DNA from: PNKC01 sp038323265
Lineage (GTDB): Bacteria; Chloroflexota; Dehalococcoidia; Tepidiformales; Tepidiformaceae
Length of the DNA stretch: 19,970 nt
Assembly (NCBI GenBank): GCA_038323265.1
Contig: JBBQGT010000058.1
Coordinates: forward strand, 1-19,970
Direction: 5' to 3'
Shown one piece after another: positions 13,881 through 19,970 of this stretch (position 1 is its first letter; each line of letters begins with the position of its first letter). Under the pieces are notes generated by a model that made no database searches, was not told where the DNA came from, and saw nothing but the letters and a program-made list of their open reading frames with translations. The position numbers and the translations under genes are program-made.

Positions 13881-14240
13881 CTACGCAATGCAAGCTCGCT
13901 TAAGTAGAAACGCGCGCTTATGCACGCCGACAAGTTCCCAGCCGTCCGCGCCAAGCATCCCAAGGGCCGTCCAAAGGCTGACGCCGCGAATGCGTTGTTG
14001 GCGCGGTTTAACGCTCATCTGTGGGTGCGAGAGTCGGAGTATAAGCTTGCGCTTACGCTTGTTCTGGCGTCGCAGCCGTGTGAGCACGGCATATTCCCAG
14101 GACGTGAGGTCCGCGGTGGCCGCGACGGAAGGTTCAGCGTGGTGGGCGAGCAACTCCGATTCGGGCCAGCCGTTGGGGCGCTGGCGTGAGGAGACAAGAG
14201 CTTCGAGGCCCTGTCCGAGACCGTATTTGGGGCGTGGCAT
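13881..14240 (-). CDS. DUF4177-like protein with ParB-like N-terminus
   Basis: This 119-residue protein begins MPRPKYGLGQGLEALVSS, which closely resembles the ParA-contacting N-terminal motif of ParB (GLGRGLDALI). The remainder is not ParB: residues about 50-119 hold WEYAVLTRLRRQNKRKRKL and end TALGMLGADGWELVGVHKRA-FLLKR, which resembles DUF4177 (EY.V..., LN.LGA.GWELV.V...FKR). The middle is strongly basic. The in-frame reading extends upstream to 14384 but those residues are not protein-like; AGGT lies nine bases before ATG 14240. Function is unknown; the motif allows an inferred link to a ParA/MinD-type ATPase. Confidence 0.68.
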   Translation of the reverse strand: MPRPKYGLGQGLEALVSSRQRPNGWPESELLAHHAEPSVAATADLTSWEYAVLTRLRRQNKRKRKLILRLSHPQMSVKPRQQRIRGVSLWTALGMLGADGWELVGVHKRAFLLKRACIA

Positions 14241-14383
14241 TTTGGGGGCACCTAAAACGCAGATTCGAACCCACTTCGTTCCCGGACTATCCCGGCACTG
14301 CTGCTCAGACGCAAGCCAATTGGAGACAGCTCGCGGCTGGCTGTGACAGCCTGAGCGGCTGACGCGTGCCAAGGCGGCGCACA

Positions 14384-14405
14384 AAACCCGCCGTTCGGCG
14401 GGTTT
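14384..14405 (-). terminator. Rho-independent terminator of msrA
   Basis: AAACCCGCC and GGCGGGTTT form a perfect 9-bp stem with a 4-base loop, 26 bases after the msrA stop. In the minus direction the stem ends in a TTTTGTG run. It separates msrA from the DUF4177-like gene. Confidence 0.8.
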
Positions 14406-14430
14406 CTGGCGTGCGATGGGGAGCTAGGTT

Positions 14431-15003
14431 TTAGGCGCGCGCTTCCGACTTTCGGCTTTCGCTGAAGAGCTTGCGGAACTTCGCAACCTTCGGAGCGACA
14501 ACGAACTGGCAATAGGGCTGATTGGTGTTGTTCAGGAAGTAGTCGTCGTGAAACGACTCAGCCTTGTAGAACGGCGCCGCGGCGGTTACTTCGGTGACGA
14601 TCGGCGCCGGGAAATCGTTCTTCTCAGTGAGTTCCGAAATCGCCTTCCTCGCGGCGGATTCCTGCTCAGCCGAATGGTAGAAAATCGCCGAGCGATACTG
14701 CGTGCCGACATCCTGCCCCTGGCGGTTGAGCGTGGTGGGATCGTGGATTGCGAAGAAGACTTCGAGCAGTTCAGAAAACGAGAGGACTGCGGGGTCGAAT
14801 GCAACTTGTACGACTTCCGCGTGGCCAGAACGACCGCCGCAGACTTCTTCGTAGCTGGGATTCGCGGATTGGCCGCCCATGTAACCAGATTGCACGTGCT
14901 CAACGCCGCGCAATTCGTCGTAGACGGCTTCCAGGCACCAAAAGCAACCGCCCGCCAGGGTGGCAATTTCGAGTCCGGGCCGGGTCGTGTCTTCTGATTG
15001 CAT
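14431..15003 (-). CDS. msrA: Peptide methionine-S-sulfoxide reductase
   Basis: This 190-residue enzyme repairs oxidised methionine (S-form). The catalytic motif GGCFWCLEAVY places nucleophilic Cys20; GYMGGQSANPSYEEVCGGRSGHAEVV (interrupted here only by standard residues, about 50-75), FFAIHDPTTLNRQGQDVGTQ and YRSAIFYHS are all classic MsrA blocks. The C-terminus reads QPYCQFVVAPKVAKFRKLF; there is no MsrB fusion and no adjacent msrB. ATG 15003 has AGGAG eight bases upstream; the longer reading to 15063 adds unrelated residues. It is flanked by terminators on both sides, so it is probably its own transcription unit. Confidence 0.95.
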   Translation of the reverse strand: MQSEDTTRPGLEIATLAGGCFWCLEAVYDELRGVEHVQSGYMGGQSANPSYEEVCGGRSGHAEVVQVAFDPAVLSFSELLEVFFAIHDPTTLNRQGQDVGTQYRSAIFYHSAEQESAARKAISELTEKNDFPAPIVTEVTAAAPFYKAESFHDDYFLNNTNQPYCQFVVAPKVAKFRKLFSESRKSEARA

Positions 15004-15080
15004 CGCAGCGACTCCTGAGGAGGGGTACCTACATCGTGCCATGTGATGGGCCGGATGTCCCATGAAGTGGTTAACGCACC

Positions 15081-15112
15081 AACAGCAACCCGCGATTCGG
15101 CGAGTTGCTGTT
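15081..15112 (-). terminator. Hairpin after the 15162-15740 gene
   Basis: AACAGCAAC and GTTGCTGTT form a 9-bp stem, extended inside by CGC/GCG after one mismatch. It lies 49 bases after the stop at 15162 in the minus direction. The following bases (GGTGCGTT) are not U-rich, so termination strength is uncertain. Confidence 0.55.
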
Positions 15113-15161
15113 GCTGTTTGGTAAGGCCGAACAGCGGTTTGGCTTGCGCCGTCCGCCGCTG

Positions 15162-15740
15162 TTAGGCGTGGCTTTGGCGGCCCTGTACCGGGGCGGCGGT
15201 GCCGGGCGCCACTGGCAGCAGCTCCTGGAAGAGTGCGCGATAATGCACCATCGCCTGCCGCAGTTCTTCGGTGCTGGCGCTACCGGTGGCATTGCGATCG
15301 GCGATGCTGTGAGCGGCCCGGTAGTTGCTGGCGACGCCAGGATGATCAACAGAGATATCTGCCACACGCTGGTCGAATTCGCCGACCGGATAACCGCGAT
15401 CCTGCATCACGCGTCCCACGAGTTCATCGGCGCGGGTCACGGCCATCGAGGGGTCGTCCACGAAGCCGGATTGCACGGCATCCCAATCACTCGCGTAGCC
15501 AGATGCCTGGTCTCGAGTAAGTTCTCGGATCTCCAACTGGTCCACGCGCTTCTGGCGCTGCTGGAGCTCGCTTTCGGCCTTGCTGCGGCCCTGCCGATTC
15601 ACTTCGCGGTCGTATTCCGAGCCGAAGCCTTCCTTCAAGCCGGTGCTACGCCGTTTCTTGTTCATCTGCCATGCGGCGAGGAGCAGCACGAGCAGTACAA
15701 CCGCCGCGGCCACGATAACGATGATCATCCAGGTGTCCAT
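15162..15740 (-). CDS. Single-pass membrane protein of unknown function
   Basis: This 192-residue protein starts with one membrane span (about 5-25, MIIVIVAAAVVLLVLLLAAW) and a basic stop-transfer (NKKRR). The cytoplasmic part contains LKEGFGSEYDREVNRQGRSK (about 35-54), ELQQRQKRVDQLEIRELTRD, WDAVQSGFVDDPSMAVTRAD (86-105), VMQDRGYPVGEFDQRVADIS and LRQAMVHYRALFQELL (about 160-175). I recall this pattern from conserved hypothetical proteins of Actinobacteria and Chloroflexi; no function is known. The upstream neighbour shares the FVD-P/LR-AM blocks and is a paralogue without the membrane anchor; 18 bases separate the two, so they form an operon. Confidence 0.85.
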   Translation of the reverse strand: MDTWMIIVIVAAAVVLLVLLLAAWQMNKKRRSTGLKEGFGSEYDREVNRQGRSKAESELQQRQKRVDQLEIRELTRDQASGYASDWDAVQSGFVDDPSMAVTRADELVGRVMQDRGYPVGEFDQRVADISVDHPGVASNYRAAHSIADRNATGSASTEELRQAMVHYRALFQELLPVAPGTAAPVQGRQSHA

Positions 15741-15758
15741 TTGAGTTCCTCCTGCGGT

Positions 15759-16211
15759 TTAGACCGCCAGTAGACGTTGGAAGAAGGAGCGATAGCGTTG
15801 CATGGCCATTCGCAAGTCTTCGGTCGACACTTCTTCGCCGCGGTCCCACTGGCGTTCGAGGCTCTGCCGTTCGTCGGCAAAGCCCTTAGCCAGCAGCTGC
15901 ATCAGTTCAGCCACGAGCTGATCTGCTTGTTGGACAGAAGTTCGTGGCTCATCGACGAAGCCCCGTTGCGTCTCGTCCCATCGGTTTTGGAAGTCACTAG
16001 CCTCTTTAGTGGCCAACAGCTCAGTCTTGGCGGGCGCAACTGGTTCGGCGCTCGGCCGATCCGGCGCGGGCGTGGCATCTCGCTTGCCGAAGTCCTCATC
16101 GGGTGAATCAGCGGCGGGGTTCTGCTGCTGGCCCTCGTTCGTGGCTTCCGGCGAAAGGTCTTCGCGATTCGCAATCGCGGCCGTGCTCATGAGGCGGTTT
16201 TCTTCTGCCAT
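15759..16211 (-). CDS. Soluble paralogue of the downstream membrane protein
   Basis: This 150-residue protein has a disordered, Glu/Pro/Gln-rich N-terminal half (about 1-70) and a conserved C-terminal domain with FQNRWDETQRGFVDEPRTSV, QADQLVAELMQ and LRMAMQRYRSFFQRLL. The same blocks occur in the next gene (WDAVQSGFVDDP, RADELVGRVMQ, LRQAMVHYRALFQELL), so the two are tandem paralogues; this copy lacks the membrane anchor and the RGYPVGEF segment. ATG 16211 is chosen because GAGG lies nine bases upstream; ATG 16220 is possible but too near that site. The function is unknown. Confidence 0.78.
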   Translation of the reverse strand: MAEENRLMSTAAIANREDLSPEATNEGQQQNPAADSPDEDFGKRDATPAPDRPSAEPVAPAKTELLATKEASDFQNRWDETQRGFVDEPRTSVQQADQLVAELMQLLAKGFADERQSLERQWDRGEEVSTEDLRMAMQRYRSFFQRLLAV

Positions 16212-16345
16212 GGCTCTCATCCTCTGGGTGGATTTGCCAACTCTTCCTTCACACCTTATTCAAAAGGAGTGACGCCGCAATCAACAGAATTGCTGTGGAG
16301 TGACGAGAGCGTTACAGCGGTTCGTCTTAACCGGCGGCCGAGCCG

Positions 16346-16790
16346 TTACTTCCCCTTTAGCTTGGCCCGGAACTCGTGATGTTCAGGAACAGGCTGGCCG
16401 ATCACGTAGAGGAAGTAGTAGGCGCCAAAGTTGCCGACGAACTTGAAACGCTTCCGCATGTCCGCCACGGTCGCCCAGAATTCGCCTTCTCCTTCGAATT
16501 TTGAACCCGCCGGTTTCGCGCTCAAGGTCCAGCATGACCCCCGCGTTGTGCACCGTGGCCTCAATCTTGCGTCGATTGCGGATGATTCGCGTGTCGTTCG
16601 TCAGGGCGTCTATCTCGTCGGGCGAAAGGCTGGCCACGGTTTCCGGATCGAAGTCATGGAAGGCCGCTTGGAAGCCCGGCCACTTGTTTTCGACCACCTT
16701 CCAGCTCATGCCGGATTCGAAGACCGCTTTTGTGAGCACCCCGAGGTAATCGGCGAGTTTGGTCGGTGTGATCTGCTTCGGTTCTTCCAT
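16346..16790 (-). pseudogene. DNA-3-methyladenine glycosylase I-like, frameshifted
   Basis: The first frame from ATG 16790 gives VFESGMSWKVVENKWPGFQA (23-42), FDPETVASLSPDEIDAL and RIIRNRRKIEATVHNAG, the Tag-type glycosylase pattern, up to GGFK (97). The C-terminal part (FEGEGEFWATVADMRKRFKF, NFGAYYFLYVIGQPVPEH) continues in the next frame to the stop at 16346. Removing one A from the AAAA run (TTTT at 16499-16502 on the plus strand) restores a single frame of about 147 residues. Both halves are well conserved, so the change is recent or a homopolymer sequencing error. GGAG lies eight bases before the ATG. The family excises alkylated adenine from DNA. Confidence 0.82.
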
Positions 16791-16841
16791 GGAGCTACTC
16801 CGAACGCCTGAGGGGCGGTTGAAAAAGAGTAGCGTGGGCCG

Positions 16842-17645
16842 TCAATGGTTGGAATGGGCTGGCGTTGCGGCGGAGATGAGCACGGCCAGTTGCCGAGCGC
16901 CATGAATGAGGGATGGGCCGGGCTGAAGGATGTCCGGGGCCTTGATCTCGTAGATGCGATTCGCTCGCACGGCCCCGATGGCGTCAAAGCCGGGACGCTG
17001 AGCGATACGTTCAAGCCTCGCCCTCTTCCCGCACCAGCTCGCGACGATGATGTCCGGATTTGCCTCGATGATGGAGTCAGCGGTGACCACCCGCTCGCCG
17101 GCTGCGTTTCCCGATGCGAGGCGGCAGAAGATGTCATCGCCGCCGCCGATTGCGATTAGTTCGCTTACCCAGGCGATTCCGCTGATCAGCGGCTCGTCCC
17201 ACTCCTCGAAGTAGACGCGCGGGCGGGTTGCCGATGCATTCACCTCGCTGGCGATTTCCTCGAGGCCAGTGCGAAGGTCTTGAACGAGCCCCAAACCGCC
17301 CTCGCACTCGCCAAGAGCACCGGCGATGAGCATCATCGCCTGGTAAGTCTCAGCGAGAGTGCGCTGGTTGGTGACCAGCACCTGCGCTCCGCGCTTCACC
17401 AGTTCGCGAACGATGTCCGCCTGGAGGTCCGAGAAGCCGAGGACGAGATCTGGCTTAAGCGCCAGGATTCTCTCGACATGAGCTGTCTGGAAGGCCGAAA
17501 CGTGCGGCTTCTTGCGGGCTTCCGGTGGGCGCACGGCGTAGCCGCTCACGCCGACCACACGATCCGCACAGCCCAGGGCGAAGGCGATCTCCGTCGTCTC
17601 AGCGGTTAGGCAGACGATCCGTTCGGCTCGTGGGACGCCGTGCAT
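16842..17645 (-). CDS. BtuF-like cobalamin/siderophore-binding protein without signal peptide
   Basis: This 267-residue protein has the class III substrate-binding fold: RIVCLTAETTEIAFALGCAD (about 9-28), VVGVSGYAV, HVERILALKPDLVLGFSDLQ (about 56-75), VLVTNQRTLAETYQAM and a C-terminal ANPDIIVASWCGKRARLERI with a PGFDAIGAVRANRIYEI segment. This resembles BtuF and related cobalamin-binding proteins. Unlike periplasmic or lipid-anchored members, it begins MHGVPRAERIVCL with no signal peptide or lipobox, and no transporter genes adjoin. It starts one base after the purS stop, so it is cotranscribed with purine genes. A cytoplasmic corrinoid-binding role is inferred; the ligand is not shown by sequence. 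Confidence 0.82.
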   Translation of the reverse strand: MHGVPRAERIVCLTAETTEIAFALGCADRVVGVSGYAVRPPEARKKPHVSAFQTAHVERILALKPDLVLGFSDLQADIVRELVKRGAQVLVTNQRTLAETYQAMMLIAGALGECEGGLGLVQDLRTGLEEIASEVNASATRPRVYFEEWDEPLISGIAWVSELIAIGGGDDIFCRLASGNAAGERVVTADSIIEANPDIIVASWCGKRARLERIAQRPGFDAIGAVRANRIYEIKAPDILQPGPSLIHGARQLAVLISAATPAHSNH

Positions 17646-17646
17646 T

Positions 17647-17970
17647 TCAGTCTTCGGCGAGTTCGAAGCTGTACGTTTCGATCACCGGGTTCGCTAGCAG
17701 GCGAGCGCACATCTGATCAACCTGAGTGGCGGCAGTCTTCTGGTCCTTCGCCGCCAGCGTGACCTGGAAGTAGCGGCCCGAGCGCACCTCTCGCACACCG
17801 CTGAATCCGAGGGAGCCGAGCGCCCCGCCGATGGTGATGCCCTCGGGGTCGTTCACAACCGGCTTGAGCGAGACATAGACGCGCGCCAGGAACGTCTTTT
17901 CGGTTGCTGTTTTGGCCTTCGGGGATGCAGCCTTGCGTCCCTTTTCTGGTTTGCCTTTGTCCTTGCTCAA
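17647..17970 (-). CDS. purS: Phosphoribosylformylglycinamidine synthase subunit PurS
   Basis: PurS is the small subunit of the PurLQS complex (FGAM synthesis). The core (about 26-107) shows FLARVYVSLKPVVNDPEGIT, GALGSLGFSGVREVRSGRYF and a C-terminal LLANPVIETYSFEL, the family pattern. The protein has 107 residues; PurS is usually about 80-85, and the excess is a Lys-rich N-terminal extension (SKDKGKPEKGRKAASPKAK). The TTG at 17970 overlaps the purC stop (TTGA), and no later ATG or GTG lies before the core, so the extension appears real. purQ and purL do not follow, which is unusual, since purS is usually next to them. Confidence 0.88.
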   Translation of the reverse strand: MSKDKGKPEKGRKAASPKAKTATEKTFLARVYVSLKPVVNDPEGITIGGALGSLGFSGVREVRSGRYFQVTLAAKDQKTAATQVDQMCARLLANPVIETYSFELAED

Positions 17971-18854
17971 GCGGGCAGCTCCTCGCCGGTCAGTTTCTCG
18001 TAGATCGCCAGGTACTTTTCGGCGGTGGACGCCACGATTTCGGCAGGGATGGTGGGCGGCGGGTCGCCGTCCTTCCAGACGCCTGCCATCCAATCGCGGA
18101 CGGGTTGCTTGTCGAGGCTCGGCTGCGGGCCGCCGGCGCGATACGTTTCGGCGGGCCAGAAACGGCTGCTGTCCGGGGTCAGCACTTCGTCGATGAGGAT
18201 CACTTCGTCGTTCCAGAGCCCGAATTCGAACTTCGTGTCGGCGATGATGATGCCCCGTTCGAGAGCCACGGTGTGGGCGTAGTTGTAAATGGCGAGGCTG
18301 CGCAGCTTCATTGCGTTGGCGGACTCTTCGCCGACGATCTCCATCAGCTGCTCGTACGAGATGTTCTCATCGTGGCCGACTTCCGGCTTCGTAGACGGTG
18401 TAAAGATCGCCTCGGGGAGGCGTTCCGATTCGCGGAGCCCGTCGGCGAGGGGGATGCCGCAGACGCCACCGGTTCGCTGGTAGTCCTTCCAGCCGCTGCC
18501 CGAAAGGTAGCCGCGGACGATGCATTCGGCGTCCAGCCTCTTCGCTTTCTTGACGAGCATCGAGCGCCCGAAATACTCAGGAGTAAGCGGCAGGTCGACG
18601 AGGGAGGCGTTGGCTTCGGTGATGAGCGCCAGGAAGTGGTTCGGCACCACTTCCTTCACGCGGTCAAACCACCAGGCTGAGAGCCGCGAAAGCACTTCGC
18701 CTTTGCGTGGGATGCCCGTGGGCAAGACGACATCAAAGGCTGAGGTGCGGTCCGTGGCGACGATGAGCATCTTGTCGCCGAGGTCGTATGTATCGCGCAC
18801 TTTGCCGCGGTAGGTGCGGTTCGGAAGGGTGGATTCGAGCATTACATCAGGCAC
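17967..18854 (-). CDS. purC: SAICAR synthetase
   Basis: This 295-residue enzyme joins CAIR and aspartate with ATP in IMP synthesis. Diagnostic blocks are YRGKVRDTYDLGDKMLIVAT and DRTSAFDVVLPTGIPRKG (about 15-52), ECIVRGYLSGSGWKDY (about 110-125), TPSTKPEVGHDENISYEQ and GIIIADTKFEFG (about 200-212). The long form matches the eukaryote/actinobacterial-type PurC. GTG 18854 has GGGG at suitable spacing and overlaps the upstream gene's stop by 8 bases; ATG 18842 is an alternative without a ribosome site. The stop overlaps the purS start. Confidence 0.95.
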   Translation of the reverse strand: MPDVMLESTLPNRTYRGKVRDTYDLGDKMLIVATDRTSAFDVVLPTGIPRKGEVLSRLSAWWFDRVKEVVPNHFLALITEANASLVDLPLTPEYFGRSMLVKKAKRLDAECIVRGYLSGSGWKDYQRTGGVCGIPLADGLRESERLPEAIFTPSTKPEVGHDENISYEQLMEIVGEESANAMKLRSLAIYNYAHTVALERGIIIADTKFEFGLWNDEVILIDEVLTPDSSRFWPAETYRAGGPQPSLDKQPVRDWMAGVWKDGDPPPTIPAEIVASTAEKYLAIYEKLTGEELPA

Positions 18855-19680
18855 TGTTTCGCCCCTTGAGGTTGAGATAGAGCAGCGTGGTCGCCGTGGT
18901 CACGTAGCAGAAGATGGGGATGAGGACGAGCGCGAGGACTATGGTGCCGACGGCGTTGGCGGCGAGCGTCGGCCCGCGGCTGGTGCCAAGCACGGCGAAA
19001 GGGATCGAGACGATTATCAAGGCCACGGAGCCGGCGAGAAGCATGAGCATGATCCCGGGCAGCGTGCCCAAGAGCACGCCGAGCAGGCGCATGACGTTGC
19101 CGCGCATGATCATCCAGCTCTCGGACAAGGCCATTCGAGGCCGTGCTTCGTTGAGGGCGAAGCTGTGGAAGGTGAGCGCGAGCCTGAACGCAGCGAAGAG
19201 CAGGACCAGCGGCGCTAGGATGGTGATTGAGGTTGCGAGAATCGCGAACCAGAGGCCGGCGGCACCGAGGGAGAGCACCAACAGGCCGCCAAGGTGCGTA
19301 AACGACGGATCGAGCAACTCTGGCAACGGTTTCCGCACGCCTTTGCGGGCGTCGCGCACTGCGATGATGGTGGAGTTGAAACCGAGCGCCAGGAACATGA
19401 TCCAGACCCAGGCTATGACTACGAGCGCGAATAGCAGACCGCGTGGCCCCTCAGCGAGCGATTGTGCGTCAAACGGGTGGAGCTCCTCCGAGTAGGCGGT
19501 GGCGTAGAGCACCCACGGCACGATGGCGCCGATGATCGCGAGCGGAATCTGGATGACGGCCATCGGCAACATTATCGCGTTGGCATTCTGACGAAAGAGT
19601 TCGCGCGCCTCCTTCAGGACGTCGCGCACGCGGAGCGGCGCTGAGCCGGGTTGGGCGGCGGGCGGCGCCTGCAAGGTCAC
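18847..19680 (-). CDS. Multi-pass membrane protein in the purine operon
   Basis: This 277-residue protein has a soluble N-terminus with the amphipathic VRDVLKEARELFRQNA (about 18-33) and about six hydrophobic spans (approximately 36-60, 82-104, 130-160, 160-178, 198-225 and 240-268). The layout resembles the membrane domain of GlpQ-type or 'glycerophosphoryl diester phosphodiesterase membrane domain' proteins, but I see no enzyme motif. GTG 19680 overlaps the purB stop (GTGA), and its stop overlaps purC. Its role in a purine operon is unknown; a transport or membrane-anchoring role is only a guess. Confidence 0.83.
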   Translation of the reverse strand: MTLQAPPAAQPGSAPLRVRDVLKEARELFRQNANAIMLPMAVIQIPLAIIGAIVPWVLYATAYSEELHPFDAQSLAEGPRGLLFALVVIAWVWIMFLALGFNSTIIAVRDARKGVRKPLPELLDPSFTHLGGLLVLSLGAAGLWFAILATSITILAPLVLLFAAFRLALTFHSFALNEARPRMALSESWMIMRGNVMRLLGVLLGTLPGIMLMLLAGSVALIIVSIPFAVLGTSRGPTLAANAVGTIVLALVLIPIFCYVTTATTLLYLNLKGRNSA

Positions 19681-19970
19681 AATGCCAACCGATCGAAGGT
19701 GGCGCCGATGTTCGTCAGGTACCAGTTGTAATCGAACAGCCCGCGCAGCTCACCCTCGTCCATTCTCGAAGTGACGTCCGCGTCCGCGAGGAGCAGATCG
19801 AGGAATGCCGTGTGGTCCTTCCAGGCGATCATCGCGTTGCGCTGGACGATCTTGTAGGCGTCCTGCCGGCTAAGCCCGGTTTCAATCAACGCGAGCAAGA
19901 CTCGTTGCGAGAACACGAGGCCAAACGAGCGGTCCAGGTTCTCTCGCATGTGCTCGGGGTAGACGGTTAG
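19677..19970 (-). CDS. purB: Adenylosuccinate lyase, C-terminal part (runs off the window)
   Basis: Only the last 97 residues are in the window, continuing past 19970. They read LTVYPEHMRENLDRSFGLVF, then LLALIETGLSRQDAYKIVQR and FLDLLLADADV, ending IGATFDRLAL. This is the ADSL C-terminal domain, where YP..M..NL and GLSR.DAY are typical. The enzyme works in IMP synthesis (SAICAR cleavage) and in AMP synthesis. The gene appears to head the operon and overlaps the membrane-protein gene by GTGA. Confidence 0.92.
   Translation of the reverse strand, partial: LTVYPEHMRENLDRSFGLVFSQRVLLALIETGLSRQDAYKIVQRNAMIAWKDHTAFLDLLLADADVTSRMDEGELRGLFDYNWYLTNIGATFDRLAL

Noticed and set aside
14256..14274. T-loop-like GGTTCGAATC on the minus strand, suggesting a tRNA gene
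   Set aside because: The flanking 5-base arms do not pair, and no acceptor, D or anticodon arms can be formed at the right distances.
16266..16305. Direct repeat of GGAGTGACG (16266-16274 and 16297-16305)
   Set aside because: Only nine bases, two copies, no third copy or symmetry; likely chance.
1..19970. CRISPR array, insertion sequence or prophage
   Set aside because: No regularly spaced repeats, transposase, integrase, terminal repeats or phage structural genes are visible.

Overview
The window reads as a chromosomal segment of a GC-rich bacterium (roughly 60% GC by eye) with compact, often translationally coupled genes and several GTG or TTG starts. Coenzyme F420 genes (npdG, cofE), an ImuB-type Y-family protein with a separate DUF6504-like partner, and a LexA box of the GAAC-N4-GTTC type point to the Chloroflexota/Actinomycetota side of the tree. 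I favour Chloroflexota, but no rRNA gene is present to settle it. Housekeeping genes dominate. I see no CRISPR array, insertion sequence, prophage or attachment site.

Layout. Positions 1-1355 (minus): DUF6504-like protein (cut by the window edge) and imuB behind a perfect SOS box. 1460-2186 (plus): a VapBC module whose toxin is frameshifted. 2194-6140 (minus): ftsH, rplU, rpmA, rpmE and a DUF1385 membrane protein. 6467-8690 (plus): F420 operon of npdG, an alpha/beta hydrolase and cofE. 8692-9359 (minus): a second toxin-antitoxin pair whose PIN toxin lacks its first Asp. 9427-10434 (minus): a WYL regulator. 10576-11509 (plus): a small hypothetical protein and a protein made of two copies of one domain. 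11592-13311: divergent iron-sulfur pair, an ErpA/IscA-like carrier (minus) and a cysteine desulfurase (plus). 13415-16790 (minus): a decayed SgcJ-like gene, a DUF4177-like protein with a ParB-like N-terminus, msrA, two paralogous proteins of unknown function and a frameshifted 3-methyladenine glycosylase. 16842-19970 (minus): purB (cut by the edge), a multi-pass membrane protein, purC, purS and a BtuF-like binding protein without a signal peptide, in one overlapping operon.

How the genes work together. NpdG and CofE reduce and mature F420, and the hydrolase is translationally tied to them. The carrier and desulfurase are neighbouring steps of Fe-S assembly. The imuB locus is a damage-inducible mutagenesis unit. 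PurB, PurC and PurS belong to IMP synthesis.

The most noteworthy points are the SOS box shared by imuB and a toxin-antitoxin module, an inverted repeat that encloses the putative -10 of rplU, a cysteine desulfurase lacking the usual substrate-binding arginine, a PIN toxin with Asp changed to His, a ParB-like N-terminal motif on a non-ParB protein, and three broken accessory genes within 15 kb. I found no convincing large undescribed defence or metabolic system.
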